From SLRI01 sp964402505 (GTDB taxonomy: Bacteria > Pseudomonadota > Alphaproteobacteria > Geminicoccales > Geminicoccaceae), in the NCBI GenBank assembly GCA_964402505.1, contig CAYOCP010000003.1:1-64000 (forward strand): DNA of 64,000 bases, in the 5' to 3' direction. This document shows, one piece after another, positions 1 through 10,593 of this stretch (position 1 is its first letter; the number at the start of each line of letters is the position of its first letter). The notes below the pieces were generated by a model that searched no databases, had not been told where the DNA came from, and worked only from the letters and a program-made list of their open reading frames with translations. Made by a program: the position numbers and the translations under genes.

Positions 1-2
1 AT

Positions 3-1148
3 CTCAGCAGAGCAGAAGCCACTTCGATAGGGCGGGTCAGGTCGGACGCTTACCCCTATTCAGGCTTTCGTGTCGGCTGCGCCCTTCGGACCCCCAGCGG
101 CGCCGTCTTCGTCGGTGCCAATGTCGAGAACGCCGCCTATCCGCAAGGACTCTGCGCGGAGCGATCGGCTGTGGCGGCAATGGTTGCCGCGGGCGAGCAG
201 CGGATCGTCGAGGTCGTGGTGATCGGCAACGGGGCCGAGCCTTGCGCTCCCTGCGGGGGCTGCCGCCAGGTCCTGAGCGAGTTCGCGGCGGTCGCGACGC
301 CCGTTCACATGCTGGGCGTGGAGGGTGGCTCGCGAACCGCGACCCTGGGAGAGCTGCTGCCCTTCGCCTTCGGTCCTCTGGCGCTCGGCGCGGCGCCGGC
401 CGCCCCTTCCGGCATTGCCCATCGTGCGGGGACGCGCTTCGGCGGCATCCTTCCGAAGATCGCCATCATCCTCGGCGAGGGGCTCGAGGCGTTCGCGGAC
501 CGGCTCGAGGCGGCAACCGCCCCGGAGGGCGACGGGCTCGTCGCCGGCACCCTCGCCGGCGTGCCGGTCGCCATGCTCGCGGGCCGGGCCGATGGTCAGG
601 AAGAATCGAGCATCGTCAGGACGCTCGGCAAGCTCGGGGTCGAGACCCTGGTCCTCGCCCATGCCAGCCTCGCGATCAATACCGGCATCCGTCCCGGCAC
701 GGTCACGCTCGTCACCGACCATATCGACATCCACGGCGCCAATCCGCCTGCCGGCGACAGCACCGGCCCGGGCTTTCGCGGCAGTGCGACCGTCTATGAC
801 GCCGGGCTTCGCAAGAGGGTGGCGGCGCGCGCCGGATCGCGCGGCCTCGACATCGCCTGCGGGGTCTACCTCGCCACCGCCGATCCTCACCTCAGAACGC
901 CGGCCGAGCTTCGTGCCTTTCGTGCCCTGGGCGCCGATCTTATCGGCAGGTCCTCCGTGGAGCCGGCCCTTTCGGCGCATCGTGCCGGGCTGAAGGTGCT
1001 CGGTCTCGCGGTCGTCACGGCAGCCGCGTCGGGCCCGCGCGACGCACCTTCGAGCCCTGCCGTGATGCCGGCCATGGACAGGCCCGTGGCCGCGCTCGAT
1101 CGTCTGCTCACCATCACCCTTCCGGAGATCGCTGCCGATGCGGCTTGA
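3..1148 (+). CDS. Cytidine deaminase fused to a purine nucleoside phosphorylase-like domain (5' partial)
   Basis: The frame is open from the window edge, so the start lies upstream; 381 residues are visible. The first part is a cytidine deaminase, which turns (deoxy)cytidine into (deoxy)uridine. NVENAAY and the zinc/proton-shuttle CAE at 153-161 are followed by PCAPCGGCRQ at 240-269, so all three Cys ligands and the catalytic Glu are present. From about 430 the same frame continues into a type II (trimeric) purine nucleoside phosphorylase fold, seen in DHIDIHGANPPAG, TPAELRAFRALGAD and the final helices. The PNP catalytic residues are mostly replaced (see findings), so this half may be inactive or repurposed. 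The 3' end overlaps deoC by 11 bp, indicating one salvage operon with deoC and deoA. The GTG at 171 is not a sensible start because it would remove the CAE motif. Domain calls are firm; activity of the second domain is doubtful. Confidence 0.85.
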   Translation, partial: LSRAEATSIGRVRSDAYPYSGFRVGCALRTPSGAVFVGANVENAAYPQGLCAERSAVAAMVAAGEQRIVEVVVIGNGAEPCAPCGGCRQVLSEFAAVATPVHMLGVEGGSRTATLGELLPFAFGPLALGAAPAAPSGIAHRAGTRFGGILPKIAIILGEGLEAFADRLEAATAPEGDGLVAGTLAGVPVAMLAGRADGQEESSIVRTLGKLGVETLVLAHASLAINTGIRPGTVTLVTDHIDIHGANPPAGDSTGPGFRGSATVYDAGLRKRVAARAGSRGLDIACGVYLATADPHLRTPAELRAFRALGADLIGRSSVEPALSAHRAGLKVLGLAVVTAAASGPRDAPSSPAVMPAMDRPVAALDRLLTITLPEIAADAA

Positions 1149-1908
1149 CCTCGAAACCATCCTCGCCGCGGCCGATGCCCGCGACGTCGCTCCGCCGCTC
1201 GCCCGCCGGATGATCGCCCACGTCGATCTCACCAGCCTTTCCGGCGACGAGACGCCGGCCATGATCGCCGCACTCGCCGAGGAGGCGGTGCGCCACGACG
1301 TCGCGGCGCTCTGCATCCTGCCTGCTGCCCTGCCGGTGGCGAGGCCGGTTCTCGCCGACGGGACCGTCCGGCTCGCCACGGTCGCCAACTTTCCGGATGG
1401 CGACGACGATCTCGCGCGCGCCGCGGACGAGGTGGCAATGGCCGTCGCCGCCGGCGCCGACGAGGTCGATGTGGTGGCGCCCCTGAAGGCGGCGCAGGAT
1501 GGCGATGTCGGTCTCGTCGGCGAGCTGGTCGAGCTCTGCCGTGCGGCGGCAGGACCCGGAACGACGCTCAAGGTGATTCTCGAGACCGGGCGACTGGAGC
1601 GCCCCGAGCTGATCACCGCCGTGGCCCGTTCGGCGGTCATGGCGGGCGCCGATTTTCTCAAGACCTCAACCGGCAAGACGGCCGTCGGCGCCACGCCGGA
1701 GGCGGCGGCGCTGCTGCTGGCAGTGGCCGAGGAGGCCGGCGGGCGGGTCGGTGTCAAGGTCTCGGGAGGCGTGCGGACAGCCCGGGACGCGCTCCGCTAC
1801 TGGCACCTGGCGGAGACCATCCTGGGGGCGGACTGGCTGAGGCCCGCGCATTTCCGCTTCGGCGCCTCCCGTCTTCTGGACGACCTCGTCGAGCGTGCCG
1901 GCCCTTGA
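1138..1908 (+). CDS. deoC: Deoxyribose-phosphate aldolase
   Basis: A 256-residue class I aldolase that cleaves 2-deoxyribose-5-phosphate to glyceraldehyde-3-phosphate and acetaldehyde, the last step of deoxynucleoside catabolism. The Schiff-base lysine is K175 in GADFLKTSTGK, the proton-relay lysine is K207 in GVKVSGG, and the acidic partner is D111 in ADEVDVV. Length is normal for the family (E. coli about 259 residues). The ATG at 1138 lies inside the end of the upstream deaminase/phosphorylase gene and the stop overlaps the deoA start, so the three genes are translationally coupled. Together with deoA it forms a deoxynucleoside salvage route. Confidence 0.95.
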   Translation: MRLDLETILAAADARDVAPPLARRMIAHVDLTSLSGDETPAMIAALAEEAVRHDVAALCILPAALPVARPVLADGTVRLATVANFPDGDDDLARAADEVAMAVAAGADEVDVVAPLKAAQDGDVGLVGELVELCRAAAGPGTTLKVILETGRLERPELITAVARSAVMAGADFLKTSTGKTAVGATPEAAALLLAVAEEAGGRVGVKVSGGVRTARDALRYWHLAETILGADWLRPAHFRFGASRLLDDLVERAGP

Positions 1909-3218
1909 GCCTGCCGCAGGAGATCATCGCCAAAAAGCGCGATGCCCGGGCGCTCGGGTCGGACGAGATCGAAGCGCTGGTGCGCGGTCTCGTCGACGGC
2001 TCGCTCGGCGACGCGCAGGCCGGCGCCTTCGCCATGGCGGTCGTCCTCAACGGCATGGACCGGGCCGAGACGGCGGCGTTGACCCGCGCCATGGCCCGTA
2101 CGGGACAGCGCCTCGCCTGGTCGGGGCTTCCGGGTCCGGCGGTCGACAAGCATTCCACGGGCGGCATCGGCGACAAGGTGAGCCTGATCCTGGCGCCCCT
2201 CCTCGCGGCGGCCGGCTGCTTCGTGCCGATGGTCTCCGGCCGCGGCCTCGGCCACACCGGCGGCACGCTCGACAAGCTCGAGAGCTTCTCGGGCTGCGAC
2301 ACGAGGCTCGATCTCGACCGGTTCGACAGGGTCGTGCGCGAGGTCGGCTGCGCCATCGTCGGACAGACCGACGAGCTGGCCCCGGCCGACCGCCGCCTCT
2401 ATGCGATTCGCGACGTCACCGGCACGGTCGAGAGCGAGCCCCTGATCGTCGCCTCGATCCTCTCGAAGAAGCTCGCCGTCGGCACGGCCGGGCTCGTCAT
2501 GGACGTCAAGCTCGGCAGCGGCGCTTTCATGACCGATATCGACAGCGCCCGCGCCCTCGCCCGCAGCATCACCGAGGTGGCGAAGGCGGCTGATTTGCCG
2601 ACCCGCGCCCTGCTGACCGACATGAACGAGTGCCTGGGCTCGACCGCCGGCAACGCCCTCGAGGTCGAGGAGGCGGTGGCCTTTCTCAAGGGTGGGATGC
2701 CGGACCCGCGGCTGGCCGAGGTGACGCTGGCGCTGGGCGCCGAGCTCCTGATGCTGGTCGGCGAGGTTGCGGATCGCGAGGCGGCCCGTGCGCGGCTGCG
2801 AGCCTGCCTCGACAGCGGGGCCGCCGCCGAGCGCCTTGCACGGATGGTCAGGGCCCAGGGCGGCAGCGGCGATGCCCTGCAGGCGGCTGCGCTCGATCAT
2901 GCCCGGGCACCGGTGCGTTTGGCGGTGCCGGCGCCCGCTTCCGGCTTCGTCCGGTCGATCCGCGCGCGCGAGCTCGGCCTCGCGGTGATAGAGCTCGGCG
3001 GCGGGCGCACGCGGCCGAATCAGGCGATCGATCCCGCCGTCGGGCTATCCCATGTCCAGGGCACCGGCCGGCGCGTCGAGCGGCGCGATCCCTTGGCGCT
3101 GGTCCACGCCCGAAGCCCGGCCGATGCCGAGCGGGCGGCGGCGCGGGTCGCTATCGCCTTCGAGATTGCCGATGCGCCACCCGCCGAGCGGCCGGTGGTG
3201 GTGGAAACGGTCGGATAG
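1905..3218 (+). CDS. deoA: Thymidine phosphorylase
   Basis: A 437-residue glycosyltransferase of the nucleoside phosphorylase-II family that phosphorolyses thymidine to thymine and deoxyribose-1-phosphate. KHSTGGIGDKVSL, the signature SGRGLGHTGGTLDKLES and SKKLAVG are all intact. The C-terminal pyruvate-carboxylase-like part (from about residue 345) is present, so the protein is full length. The start is a TTG at 1905 overlapping the deoC stop as TTGA; no better start lies nearby. The gene ends only 3 bp from the convergent sucB stop, leaving no space for a terminator between the two operons. Confidence 0.95.
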   Translation: MSLPQEIIAKKRDARALGSDEIEALVRGLVDGSLGDAQAGAFAMAVVLNGMDRAETAALTRAMARTGQRLAWSGLPGPAVDKHSTGGIGDKVSLILAPLLAAAGCFVPMVSGRGLGHTGGTLDKLESFSGCDTRLDLDRFDRVVREVGCAIVGQTDELAPADRRLYAIRDVTGTVESEPLIVASILSKKLAVGTAGLVMDVKLGSGAFMTDIDSARALARSITEVAKAADLPTRALLTDMNECLGSTAGNALEVEEAVAFLKGGMPDPRLAEVTLALGAELLMLVGEVADREAARARLRACLDSGAAAERLARMVRAQGGSGDALQAAALDHARAPVRLAVPAPASGFVRSIRARELGLAVIELGGGRTRPNQAIDPAVGLSHVQGTGRRVERRDPLALVHARSPADAERAAARVAIAFEIADAPPAERPVVVETVG

Positions 3219-3221
3219 GAT

Positions 3222-4469
3222 TCAGGCGTCCAGCAGCATCCGGGTCGGATCCTCGATGCACTGCTTGACCCGCACGAGGAAGCTCACCGCCTCGCGGCCA
3301 TCGATGATGCGGTGGTCGTAGGAGAGGGCCAGGTACATGATCGGGCGCGCCTCGATCCGGCCGTCCGGCAGCACGACCGGCCGCTGGACGATGTTGTGCA
3401 TGCCGAGGATACCGACCTGTGGCGGATTCAGGATCGGGGTCGACAGCATCGAGCCGAAGATGCCGCCATTGGTGATCGTGAAGGTGCCACCGGTCAGCTC
3501 CTCCATGGCGAGCTTGCCGCTCTTCGCCCGGCTGCCCAGGTCGGCGATGGCAGCCTCGATCTCGGCGAGGTTCCTGGCGTCGGCGCCGCGCACCACCGGC
3601 ACGACGAGGCCGGCATCCGAGCTCACCGCCACGCCGATATCGTAGTAGTGCTTGTAGACGACCTCGTCCCCGTCGATCTCGGCATTGGCGGCCGGGTAGG
3701 CCCGAAGCGCATCGATGCAGGCCTTCACGAAGAACGACATGAAGCCGAGCTTGATGCCGTGCTTCTTCGTGAACGCATCCTGATAGGTCTTGCGCAGCTC
3801 GATCACCGCCGACATGTCCACCTCGTTGAAGGTGGTCAGCATGGCGGCGGTGTTCTGCGCCTCCTTCAGTCGCTCGGCGATGCGCTTTCTGAGCCGGGTC
3901 ATGCGGACCCGCTCCTCGCGTCCGGCAGGTGCCGCAGGAGCCCGAGCAGGAGGCTCCGCCGCCGGCTTTTCGGCCGGTTTCGCGGCCTTCTGCACATCCT
4001 CCCTGGTGACGTTGCCTTTGGGGCCGGTGGCAGGAATGTCGGCGAGATCGAGACCCTTCTCGGCGGCGAGCTTGCGGGCCGCCGGGCCCGCCTTGGCGGC
4101 GCCGTCGCCTTGCTTTTCGGGCTCGGCAGCGGCCGCCGGCTTGGGTTCCGCTGCCGGTTTCCTCGCCTCTGCCTCCTTCTCCTCCTTCGGTGCGGCGGCC
4201 TTCTCGCCCTTCGGTGCCGACGCGGCCTCACCGCCTTCCTCGATCTTGCCGATCAGGGCACCGACCTCGACGTCACTGCCTTCCTCGGCGCTGATCTCGG
4301 CGAGCACGCCGGCGACCGGTGCCGGAACCTCGAGGCTGACCTTGTCGGTCTCGAGCTCGACCACCGGCTCGTCGGCCGCCACGGTGTCGCCCGTCTTCTT
4401 CAACCAGCGGGCAATGGTCGCCTCGCTTACCGATTCACCCAGCGTGGGCACCCGGATCTCGCCGCTCAT
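3222..4469 (-). CDS. sucB: 2-oxoglutarate dehydrogenase E2, dihydrolipoyl succinyltransferase
   Basis: A 415-residue E2 component that passes succinyl groups from E1 to CoA. In order: an N-terminal lipoyl domain with the modified lysine K43 in ETDKVSLEV, an Ala/Pro/Glu/Lys-rich linker, a peripheral-subunit-binding domain (GPAARKLAAEKG to GPKGNVTREDV, about residues 131-165), a second linker, and the catalytic domain with the acyltransferase motif DHRIIDG (H386, D390). A strong Shine-Dalgarno (GGGAGGAG) precedes the ATG at 4469. It is the last gene of the mdh-sucCDAB run; no E3 (lpd) gene follows, because deoA abuts convergently. Confidence 0.96.
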   Translation of the reverse strand: MSGEIRVPTLGESVSEATIARWLKKTGDTVAADEPVVELETDKVSLEVPAPVAGVLAEISAEEGSDVEVGALIGKIEEGGEAASAPKGEKAAAPKEEKEAEARKPAAEPKPAAAAEPEKQGDGAAKAGPAARKLAAEKGLDLADIPATGPKGNVTREDVQKAAKPAEKPAAEPPARAPAAPAGREERVRMTRLRKRIAERLKEAQNTAAMLTTFNEVDMSAVIELRKTYQDAFTKKHGIKLGFMSFFVKACIDALRAYPAANAEIDGDEVVYKHYYDIGVAVSSDAGLVVPVVRGADARNLAEIEAAIADLGSRAKSGKLAMEELTGGTFTITNGGIFGSMLSTPILNPPQVGILGMHNIVQRPVVLPDGRIEARPIMYLALSYDHRIIDGREAVSFLVRVKQCIEDPTRMLLDA

Positions 4470-4501
4470 GAGGACTCCTCCCGTCTCATCCGTGTCGCCG
4501 C

Positions 4502-7354
4502 TCAGCCGGTCAACGCTTCGTCGACGAGGGCCCGCTGCTCACGCTCGTGCTGCGCGTGGAAGCCGGTCGCCGGGGCGGCGGCCGGCTTGCGTCCGGCATA
4601 GATCAGGCGCCTTTGGGCGATGCCCCGCGCCTCCATCAGGTTCTCGATCCGGGGTGCCACGAAGAACCAGCCACCCTGATTGCGCGGCTCCTCCTGGCAC
4701 CAGACATAGGTCGCCGAGGCAGGATAGCGCTCCAGCTCCTCGGCCATCGCCTCCTCGGGGAAGGGAGCGAGCTGCTCGAGCCGGATCAGCGCCACCTTGC
4801 CGTCGAGCCCCCGCTCCTCGCGGGCCGCCTGAAGGTCGTAGAAGACCTTGCCCGAGCACATCACGACCCGCTCGACGGACGGGTCGGCATCCCCCGGCGG
4901 CTCCTCGTAGAGGATGCGGTGGAAGCTGGTGCCCGGGCCCATCTCGTCGAGCGCCGAGACGCAGCGCTTGTGTCGCAGGAGCGATTTCGGCGTCATCACG
5001 ATCAGCGGCTTCCTGAAGTCGCGATGCAACTGGCGCCGCAGGAGGTGGAAGTAGCTGGCCGGCGTCGAGGGATAGCAGACCTGAATGTTGTCCTCGGCGA
5101 AGAGCTGCAGAAACCGCTCGAGCCGCGCCGAGCTGTGCTCCGGTCCCTGGCCCTCCATGCCGTGCGGCAAGAGACAGACCAGCCCCGAGAAGCGCAGCCA
5201 CTTCTTCTCGCCGGACGAGATGAACTGGTCGAAATAGACCTGGGCGCCATTGGCGAAGTCGCCGAACTGCGCCTCCCAGAGGGTCAGGCAGCTGGGGTCG
5301 GCGAGGGAGTAGCCGTACTCGTAGCCTAGCACTCCCTCCTCGGAGAGAAAGCTGTCGATGACCTCGAAGCCGCCCTGATCCTCCTGGAGGTGCATCAGCG
5401 GATGGTACTTCTCCTCCGTCGCCTGATCGTAGATGGTCGCATGGCGCTGCGAGAAGGTGCCGCGCCCGACATCCTGACCGGCCAGCCGAACCGGGAAGCC
5501 CTCGCAGAGGAGGGTGGCGAAAGCGAGATGCTCGGCGGTCGCCCAGTCGATGCCCTGGCCTTCCTCGATGGCCTTGCGGCGCTGCCCGATCACCCGCTTG
5601 AGACGCGGGTGGACATTGAGGTCCTTCGGCAGGTCGGTCATCTTGAGACCGATCTCCCGCAGGGTGTCGAGCGGGCTCGAGGTCTTGCCGCGCTCGTAGT
5701 CGATGGGCGAAGCCTTTAGCCCGGACCAGGCGCCCTCGAGCCAGTCGACCTTGTTCGCCTTGTAGCTCTTCGCCGATTCGTGCGCCGTGTCGAGCTGCTT
5801 GTTGAAGGCATCGAGCAGCTCCTGCCCGTAGCCCGGCTCGATCACCCCCTCGCGCTCCAGCCGCTCGACATAGACCTGCCGCACGGTCGGGTGCTGCGCG
5901 ATCTTCTTGTACATCAAGGGCTGGGTGAAGCTCGGCTCGTCGCCTTCGTTGTGGCCGTGGCGGCGGTAGCACCACAGGTCCACGACCACGTCCTTCTTGA
6001 AGGCGTGGCGGAACTCCGCGGCCAGACGGGCGACATGGGTCACCGCCACCGGATCGTCGCCGTTGACGTGGAAGATCGGCGCCTGGATGCCGCGGGCCAC
6101 GTCCGAAGGATAGGGCGAGCTGCGCGCATAGGCCGGGCTGGTGGTGAAGCCGATCTGGTTGTTGACGATCAGGTGCAGCGTCCCGCCGACCCGATAGCCC
6201 CGAAGCTCCGACATCTCGAGGCATTCATGGACCACGCCCTGTCCGGCGAAGGCGGCATCGCCGTGCAGGAGAATGCCCAGCACCCGCTCGCGATCGGTAT
6301 CGCCCTTCTGGCGCTGCTTGGCCCTGACCTTGCCCATCACGACAGGGTTGACGGCCTCGAGATGCGACGGATTGGCGGTGAGCGAGAGATGGATCTCCCG
6401 CCCGTCCGGCAGGACCCGATCGGTCGAGGTGCCGAGATGGTACTTGACGTCGCCCGAGCCCAGCACGTCGTCATAGCTGGCGGCACCCTGGAACTCGCTG
6501 AAGATGGCCGCGTACGGCTTGCCCATGACATTGGCGAGCACGTTGAGCCGGCCGCGGTGCGGCATGCCGAGAGCGATCTCGTCGACCCCGAGCTCGGCGC
6601 TCGTGCGGATCATCGTCTCGAGCGCCGCTATGGCACTCTCGCCACCGTCGAGGCCGAAACGCTTGGTGCCCGGGAACTTGACGTGCAGGAACTGCTCGAA
6701 CCCCTCGGTTTCGGTCAGGTGCTCGAGGATCTCCCGCTTCTCCTCGGGGGTTGTGTCGAAGAGGCCCTGCGCGCTCTCCATCCGCTGCTGCAGCCAGCTC
6801 TTCTGGTCGGGGTCCTGGATGTGCAGGAACTCGATGCCGACCGTCGAGCTGTAGGTCTTCTGCAAGACCTCCATGACCCGGCGCAGCGTGGCGGTCTCGA
6901 GGCCGAGCACGAAGTCGAGGTAGAACTCGCGATCCAGATCGGCATCGGTGAAGCCATAGGAGTGGAAGTCGAGCTCCGGGTGATGCGCCTTGTGGCTGAG
7001 CCCGAGGGGGTCGAGCCGGGCGATCAGGTGACCGCGCACGCGATAGGCGCGGATCAGCATGATCAGTCGCAGATGCTCGCGGATCAGGACCTTGGTGGCA
7101 TCGTCGTCGAGGCCGGCGGCCGCGGGCCGATTGAGATTGGCGGGTTCCGCCAGGCCCAAAGGGCGCGGCTGCAACGCTGCCCTGGCCCGGCGGAAGAGTG
7201 CCCGGTCCTCCGCGTCGAGCCCGTCGAAGTAACGCCGCCAGCTCGGCTCGACATCCGCCGGATCGGCCAGATAGCGGGCGTACAGCTCCTCGATGAAGCT
7301 CGAGTTGCCGCCGTAGAGAAAGGAGGTCTGATCCAGCTCCTTGCGTGTCGCCAT
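4502..7354 (-). CDS. sucA: 2-oxoglutarate dehydrogenase E1, ThDP-dependent
   Basis: A 950-residue E1 component that decarboxylates 2-oxoglutarate and succinylates the E2 lipoyl group. The N-terminus has the E1 signature YGGNSSFIEELYARYL, followed by PHRGRLNVL (cofactor/substrate site), the HGDAAFAGQGVV region and VVVDLWCYRRHGHNEGDEP. Length matches the family (E. coli 933). The frame stays open well upstream of 7354, but the ATG at 7354 is preferred: it gives the typical N-terminus MATRKELDQ, while the extension runs antisense to sucD logic and has no homology. It lies 44 bp after sucD and 32 bp before sucB, within one TCA operon. Confidence 0.96.
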   Translation of the reverse strand: MATRKELDQTSFLYGGNSSFIEELYARYLADPADVEPSWRRYFDGLDAEDRALFRRARAALQPRPLGLAEPANLNRPAAAGLDDDATKVLIREHLRLIMLIRAYRVRGHLIARLDPLGLSHKAHHPELDFHSYGFTDADLDREFYLDFVLGLETATLRRVMEVLQKTYSSTVGIEFLHIQDPDQKSWLQQRMESAQGLFDTTPEEKREILEHLTETEGFEQFLHVKFPGTKRFGLDGGESAIAALETMIRTSAELGVDEIALGMPHRGRLNVLANVMGKPYAAIFSEFQGAASYDDVLGSGDVKYHLGTSTDRVLPDGREIHLSLTANPSHLEAVNPVVMGKVRAKQRQKGDTDRERVLGILLHGDAAFAGQGVVHECLEMSELRGYRVGGTLHLIVNNQIGFTTSPAYARSSPYPSDVARGIQAPIFHVNGDDPVAVTHVARLAAEFRHAFKKDVVVDLWCYRRHGHNEGDEPSFTQPLMYKKIAQHPTVRQVYVERLEREGVIEPGYGQELLDAFNKQLDTAHESAKSYKANKVDWLEGAWSGLKASPIDYERGKTSSPLDTLREIGLKMTDLPKDLNVHPRLKRVIGQRRKAIEEGQGIDWATAEHLAFATLLCEGFPVRLAGQDVGRGTFSQRHATIYDQATEEKYHPLMHLQEDQGGFEVIDSFLSEEGVLGYEYGYSLADPSCLTLWEAQFGDFANGAQVYFDQFISSGEKKWLRFSGLVCLLPHGMEGQGPEHSSARLERFLQLFAEDNIQVCYPSTPASYFHLLRRQLHRDFRKPLIVMTPKSLLRHKRCVSALDEMGPGTSFHRILYEEPPGDADPSVERVVMCSGKVFYDLQAAREERGLDGKVALIRLEQLAPFPEEAMAEELERYPASATYVWCQEEPRNQGGWFFVAPRIENLMEARGIAQRRLIYAGRKPAAAPATGFHAQHEREQRALVDEALTG

Positions 7355-7398
7355 CGCCCTCGTCCCACCCCTCGATCGCTGATCCGGACGTGTCGCCG

Positions 7399-8276
7399 CT
7401 AGTTCCGGCCGAGTCCCTCGACCATGGCCTTGCCGATCCCGGCCGGGCTCTCCGCAATGACGATGCCGGCAGCGCGCATCGCGTCCAGCTTCTCCTCCGC
7501 CCCGCCCTTGCCGCCGGAGATGATCGCGCCGGCATGGCCCATCCGCCGGCCCGGCGGCGCGGTGCGGCCGGCGATGAAGCCGGCCACCGGCTTCCTGATC
7601 GACTGCGACTTCAGGAACTCGGCCGCGTCCTCCTCGGCCGTGCCGCCGATCTCGCCGATCATGATGATGCCCTGCGTCGCGTCGTCGGCGAGGAAGAGCT
7701 CGAGCACGTCCACGAACTCCATGCCCTTGACCGGATCGCCGCCGATTCCGACGCAGGTCGACTGGCCGAGCCCGGCGGCCGTGGTCTGCGCCACCGCCTC
7801 GTAGGTCAAGGTGCCGGAGCGCGACACGATGCCGATGCTGCCGGGCTTGTGGATATGGCCCGGCATGATGCCGATCTTGCAGCCGCCCGGCGTGATCACA
7901 CCCGGGCAGTTGGGCCCGACCAGCCGGGTCTTGGTTCCCGAGAGGGCGCGGTGGACCTTGATCATGTCCATCACCGGAATGCCCTCGGTGATGCAGACGA
8001 CGAGAGGGATCTCGGCCTCGATCGCCTCGAGGATCGCGTCCGCGGCGAAAGGTGCGGGCACGTAGATCACGCTCGCGTCGGCCCCGGTGCCTTCGACGGC
8101 CGCCTTTACCGTGTCGAAGACCGGCAGCCCCAGGTGCTTCTCGCCGCCCTTGCCGGGGGTGACGCCGCCCACCATCCGCGTGCCGTAAGCGATGGCCTGC
8201 TCGGAATGGAAGGTGCCCTGAGCACCGGTGAAGCCCTGGCAGATGACCTTGGTCTCGGCATCGATGAGCACGGCCA

Positions 8277-8277
<1 letters not shown>
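7399..8277 (-). CDS. sucD: Succinyl-CoA synthetase alpha subunit
   Basis: A 292-residue alpha subunit that makes succinate and NTP from succinyl-CoA, with a phosphohistidine intermediate. The N-terminal CoA-binding Rossmann domain contains GFTGAQGTFHSEQAI and YGTRMVGGVTPGKGG. The C-terminal ligase domain holds GIIMIGEIGG and the active-site histidine in GHAGAIISGGKG. The ATG shares one base with the sucC stop (TAATG arrangement), which couples the two subunits at equal ratio. Confidence 0.97.
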
Positions 8278-9446
<1,169 letters not shown>

Positions 9447-9457
9447 CGACGATGCTC

Positions 9458-10402
9458 CTAGAGCTGGACGGCGTCGCAGAGACCCTTGACGGCCGCCACG
9501 GACTTGTCGAAGGCGGCCCGCTCGCTCGGATCGAGCTCGATCTCGACGATGCGCTCGACGCCGCCCGCTCCGATCACCACCGGCACGCCGACATAGAGAT
9601 CATCCACCCCGTATTGCCCGGTGAGATGCGCCGCGCAAGGCAGCACGCGCTTCTTGTCCCTGAGATAGCTCTCGGCCATGGAAATGGCCGAGGCGGCCGG
9701 CGCGTAGAAGGCGGAGCCGGTCTTCAGAAGGCCGACGATCTCCGCTCCGCCGTCGCGGGTGCGCTGGACGATCGCGTCGAGCTTCGCCTGCGTGGTCCAG
9801 CCCATCTTCACGAGATCGGGAAGCGGAATGCCGGCAACCGTCGAGTAGCGCACGAGCGGCACCATGCTGTCGCCATGTCCACCCAGGACGAAAGCCGTCA
9901 CGTCCTCGATCGAGACACCGAGCTCCTCGGCGAGGAACCAGCGGAAGCGCGCGCTGTCCAGCACGCCGGCCATGCCGACCACGCGGGCGGCCGGCAGGCC
10001 GCTCACCTTCTGCATGACCCAGACCATCGCATCGAGCGGGTTGGTGATGACGATGACGAAGGCCTTCGGGCAGTGCTTCTTGATCGCCTCGCCCACCGAC
10101 TTGACGACCCCGGCGTTCGTGCTGATCAGATCATCGCGGCTCATGCCGGGCTTGCGCGGGACGCCCGCGGTCACGATGACCACGTCCGCGCCGGCGATGT
10201 CGGCATAATCGTTGGTGCCCGTGAAACGTGCGTCGAAACCTTCGACCGGTGAGCTCTGCACCAGATCGAGCGCCTTGCCGGCCGGCATGCCTTCAGCGAC
10301 ATCGAAGAGAACCACGTCGCCGAGCTCCTTGAGGCCGGCGAGCAACGCCAGCGTGCCCCCGATCTGGCCGGCACCGACCAATGCGATCTTCTTGCGAGCC
10401 AT
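9458..10402 (-). CDS. mdh: NAD-dependent malate dehydrogenase, LDH-like type
   Basis: A 314-residue enzyme that oxidises malate to oxaloacetate. It shows the NAD Rossmann motif GAGQIGG, the substrate arginine region GVPRKPGMSRDDL, the active-site histidine in GGHGDSMVPL, and the LDH-like family architecture used by alphaproteobacteria. The frame extends 12 codons upstream to 10438, but the ATG at 10402 directly precedes the conserved ARKKIALVGAG strand and has a clear purine-rich ribosome-binding site (GGAGAGGGAG). It is the first gene of the mdh-sucCDAB operon. Confidence 0.96.
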   Translation of the reverse strand: MARKKIALVGAGQIGGTLALLAGLKELGDVVLFDVAEGMPAGKALDLVQSSPVEGFDARFTGTNDYADIAGADVVIVTAGVPRKPGMSRDDLISTNAGVVKSVGEAIKKHCPKAFVIVITNPLDAMVWVMQKVSGLPAARVVGMAGVLDSARFRWFLAEELGVSIEDVTAFVLGGHGDSMVPLVRYSTVAGIPLPDLVKMGWTTQAKLDAIVQRTRDGGAEIVGLLKTGSAFYAPAASAISMAESYLRDKKRVLPCAAHLTGQYGVDDLYVGVPVVIGAGGVERIVEIELDPSERAAFDKSVAAVKGLCDAVQL

Positions 10403-10548
10403 GCCGTTTCGCTCCCTCTCCAGCCGGATTTTCCTCATGAACCGCAGTCTGTCTACCGATTGCGGCGCGGCTCATCAAGGCGACCGGCGCCGCACGGCGG
10501 CACGGGCGCTGCGGCGCAAGAGCGCTGGGAGCCTGCCCGAAAAGAAAA

Positions 10549-10572
10549 GGGGCCGGCATTCGGACCGGCCCC
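10549..10572 (-). terminator. Rho-independent terminator of the RTX gene
   Basis: On the minus strand GGGGCCGG (10572-10565) pairs perfectly with CCGGCCCC (10556-10549) around an 8-base loop, and is followed by TTTTCTTTTC at 10548-10539. It sits 21 bp after the stop of the secreted RTX protein gene and before mdh, so it should stop read-through into the TCA operon. Confidence 0.85.
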
Positions 10573-10593
10573 TCTCGTTCACGAGCTCCGGCT

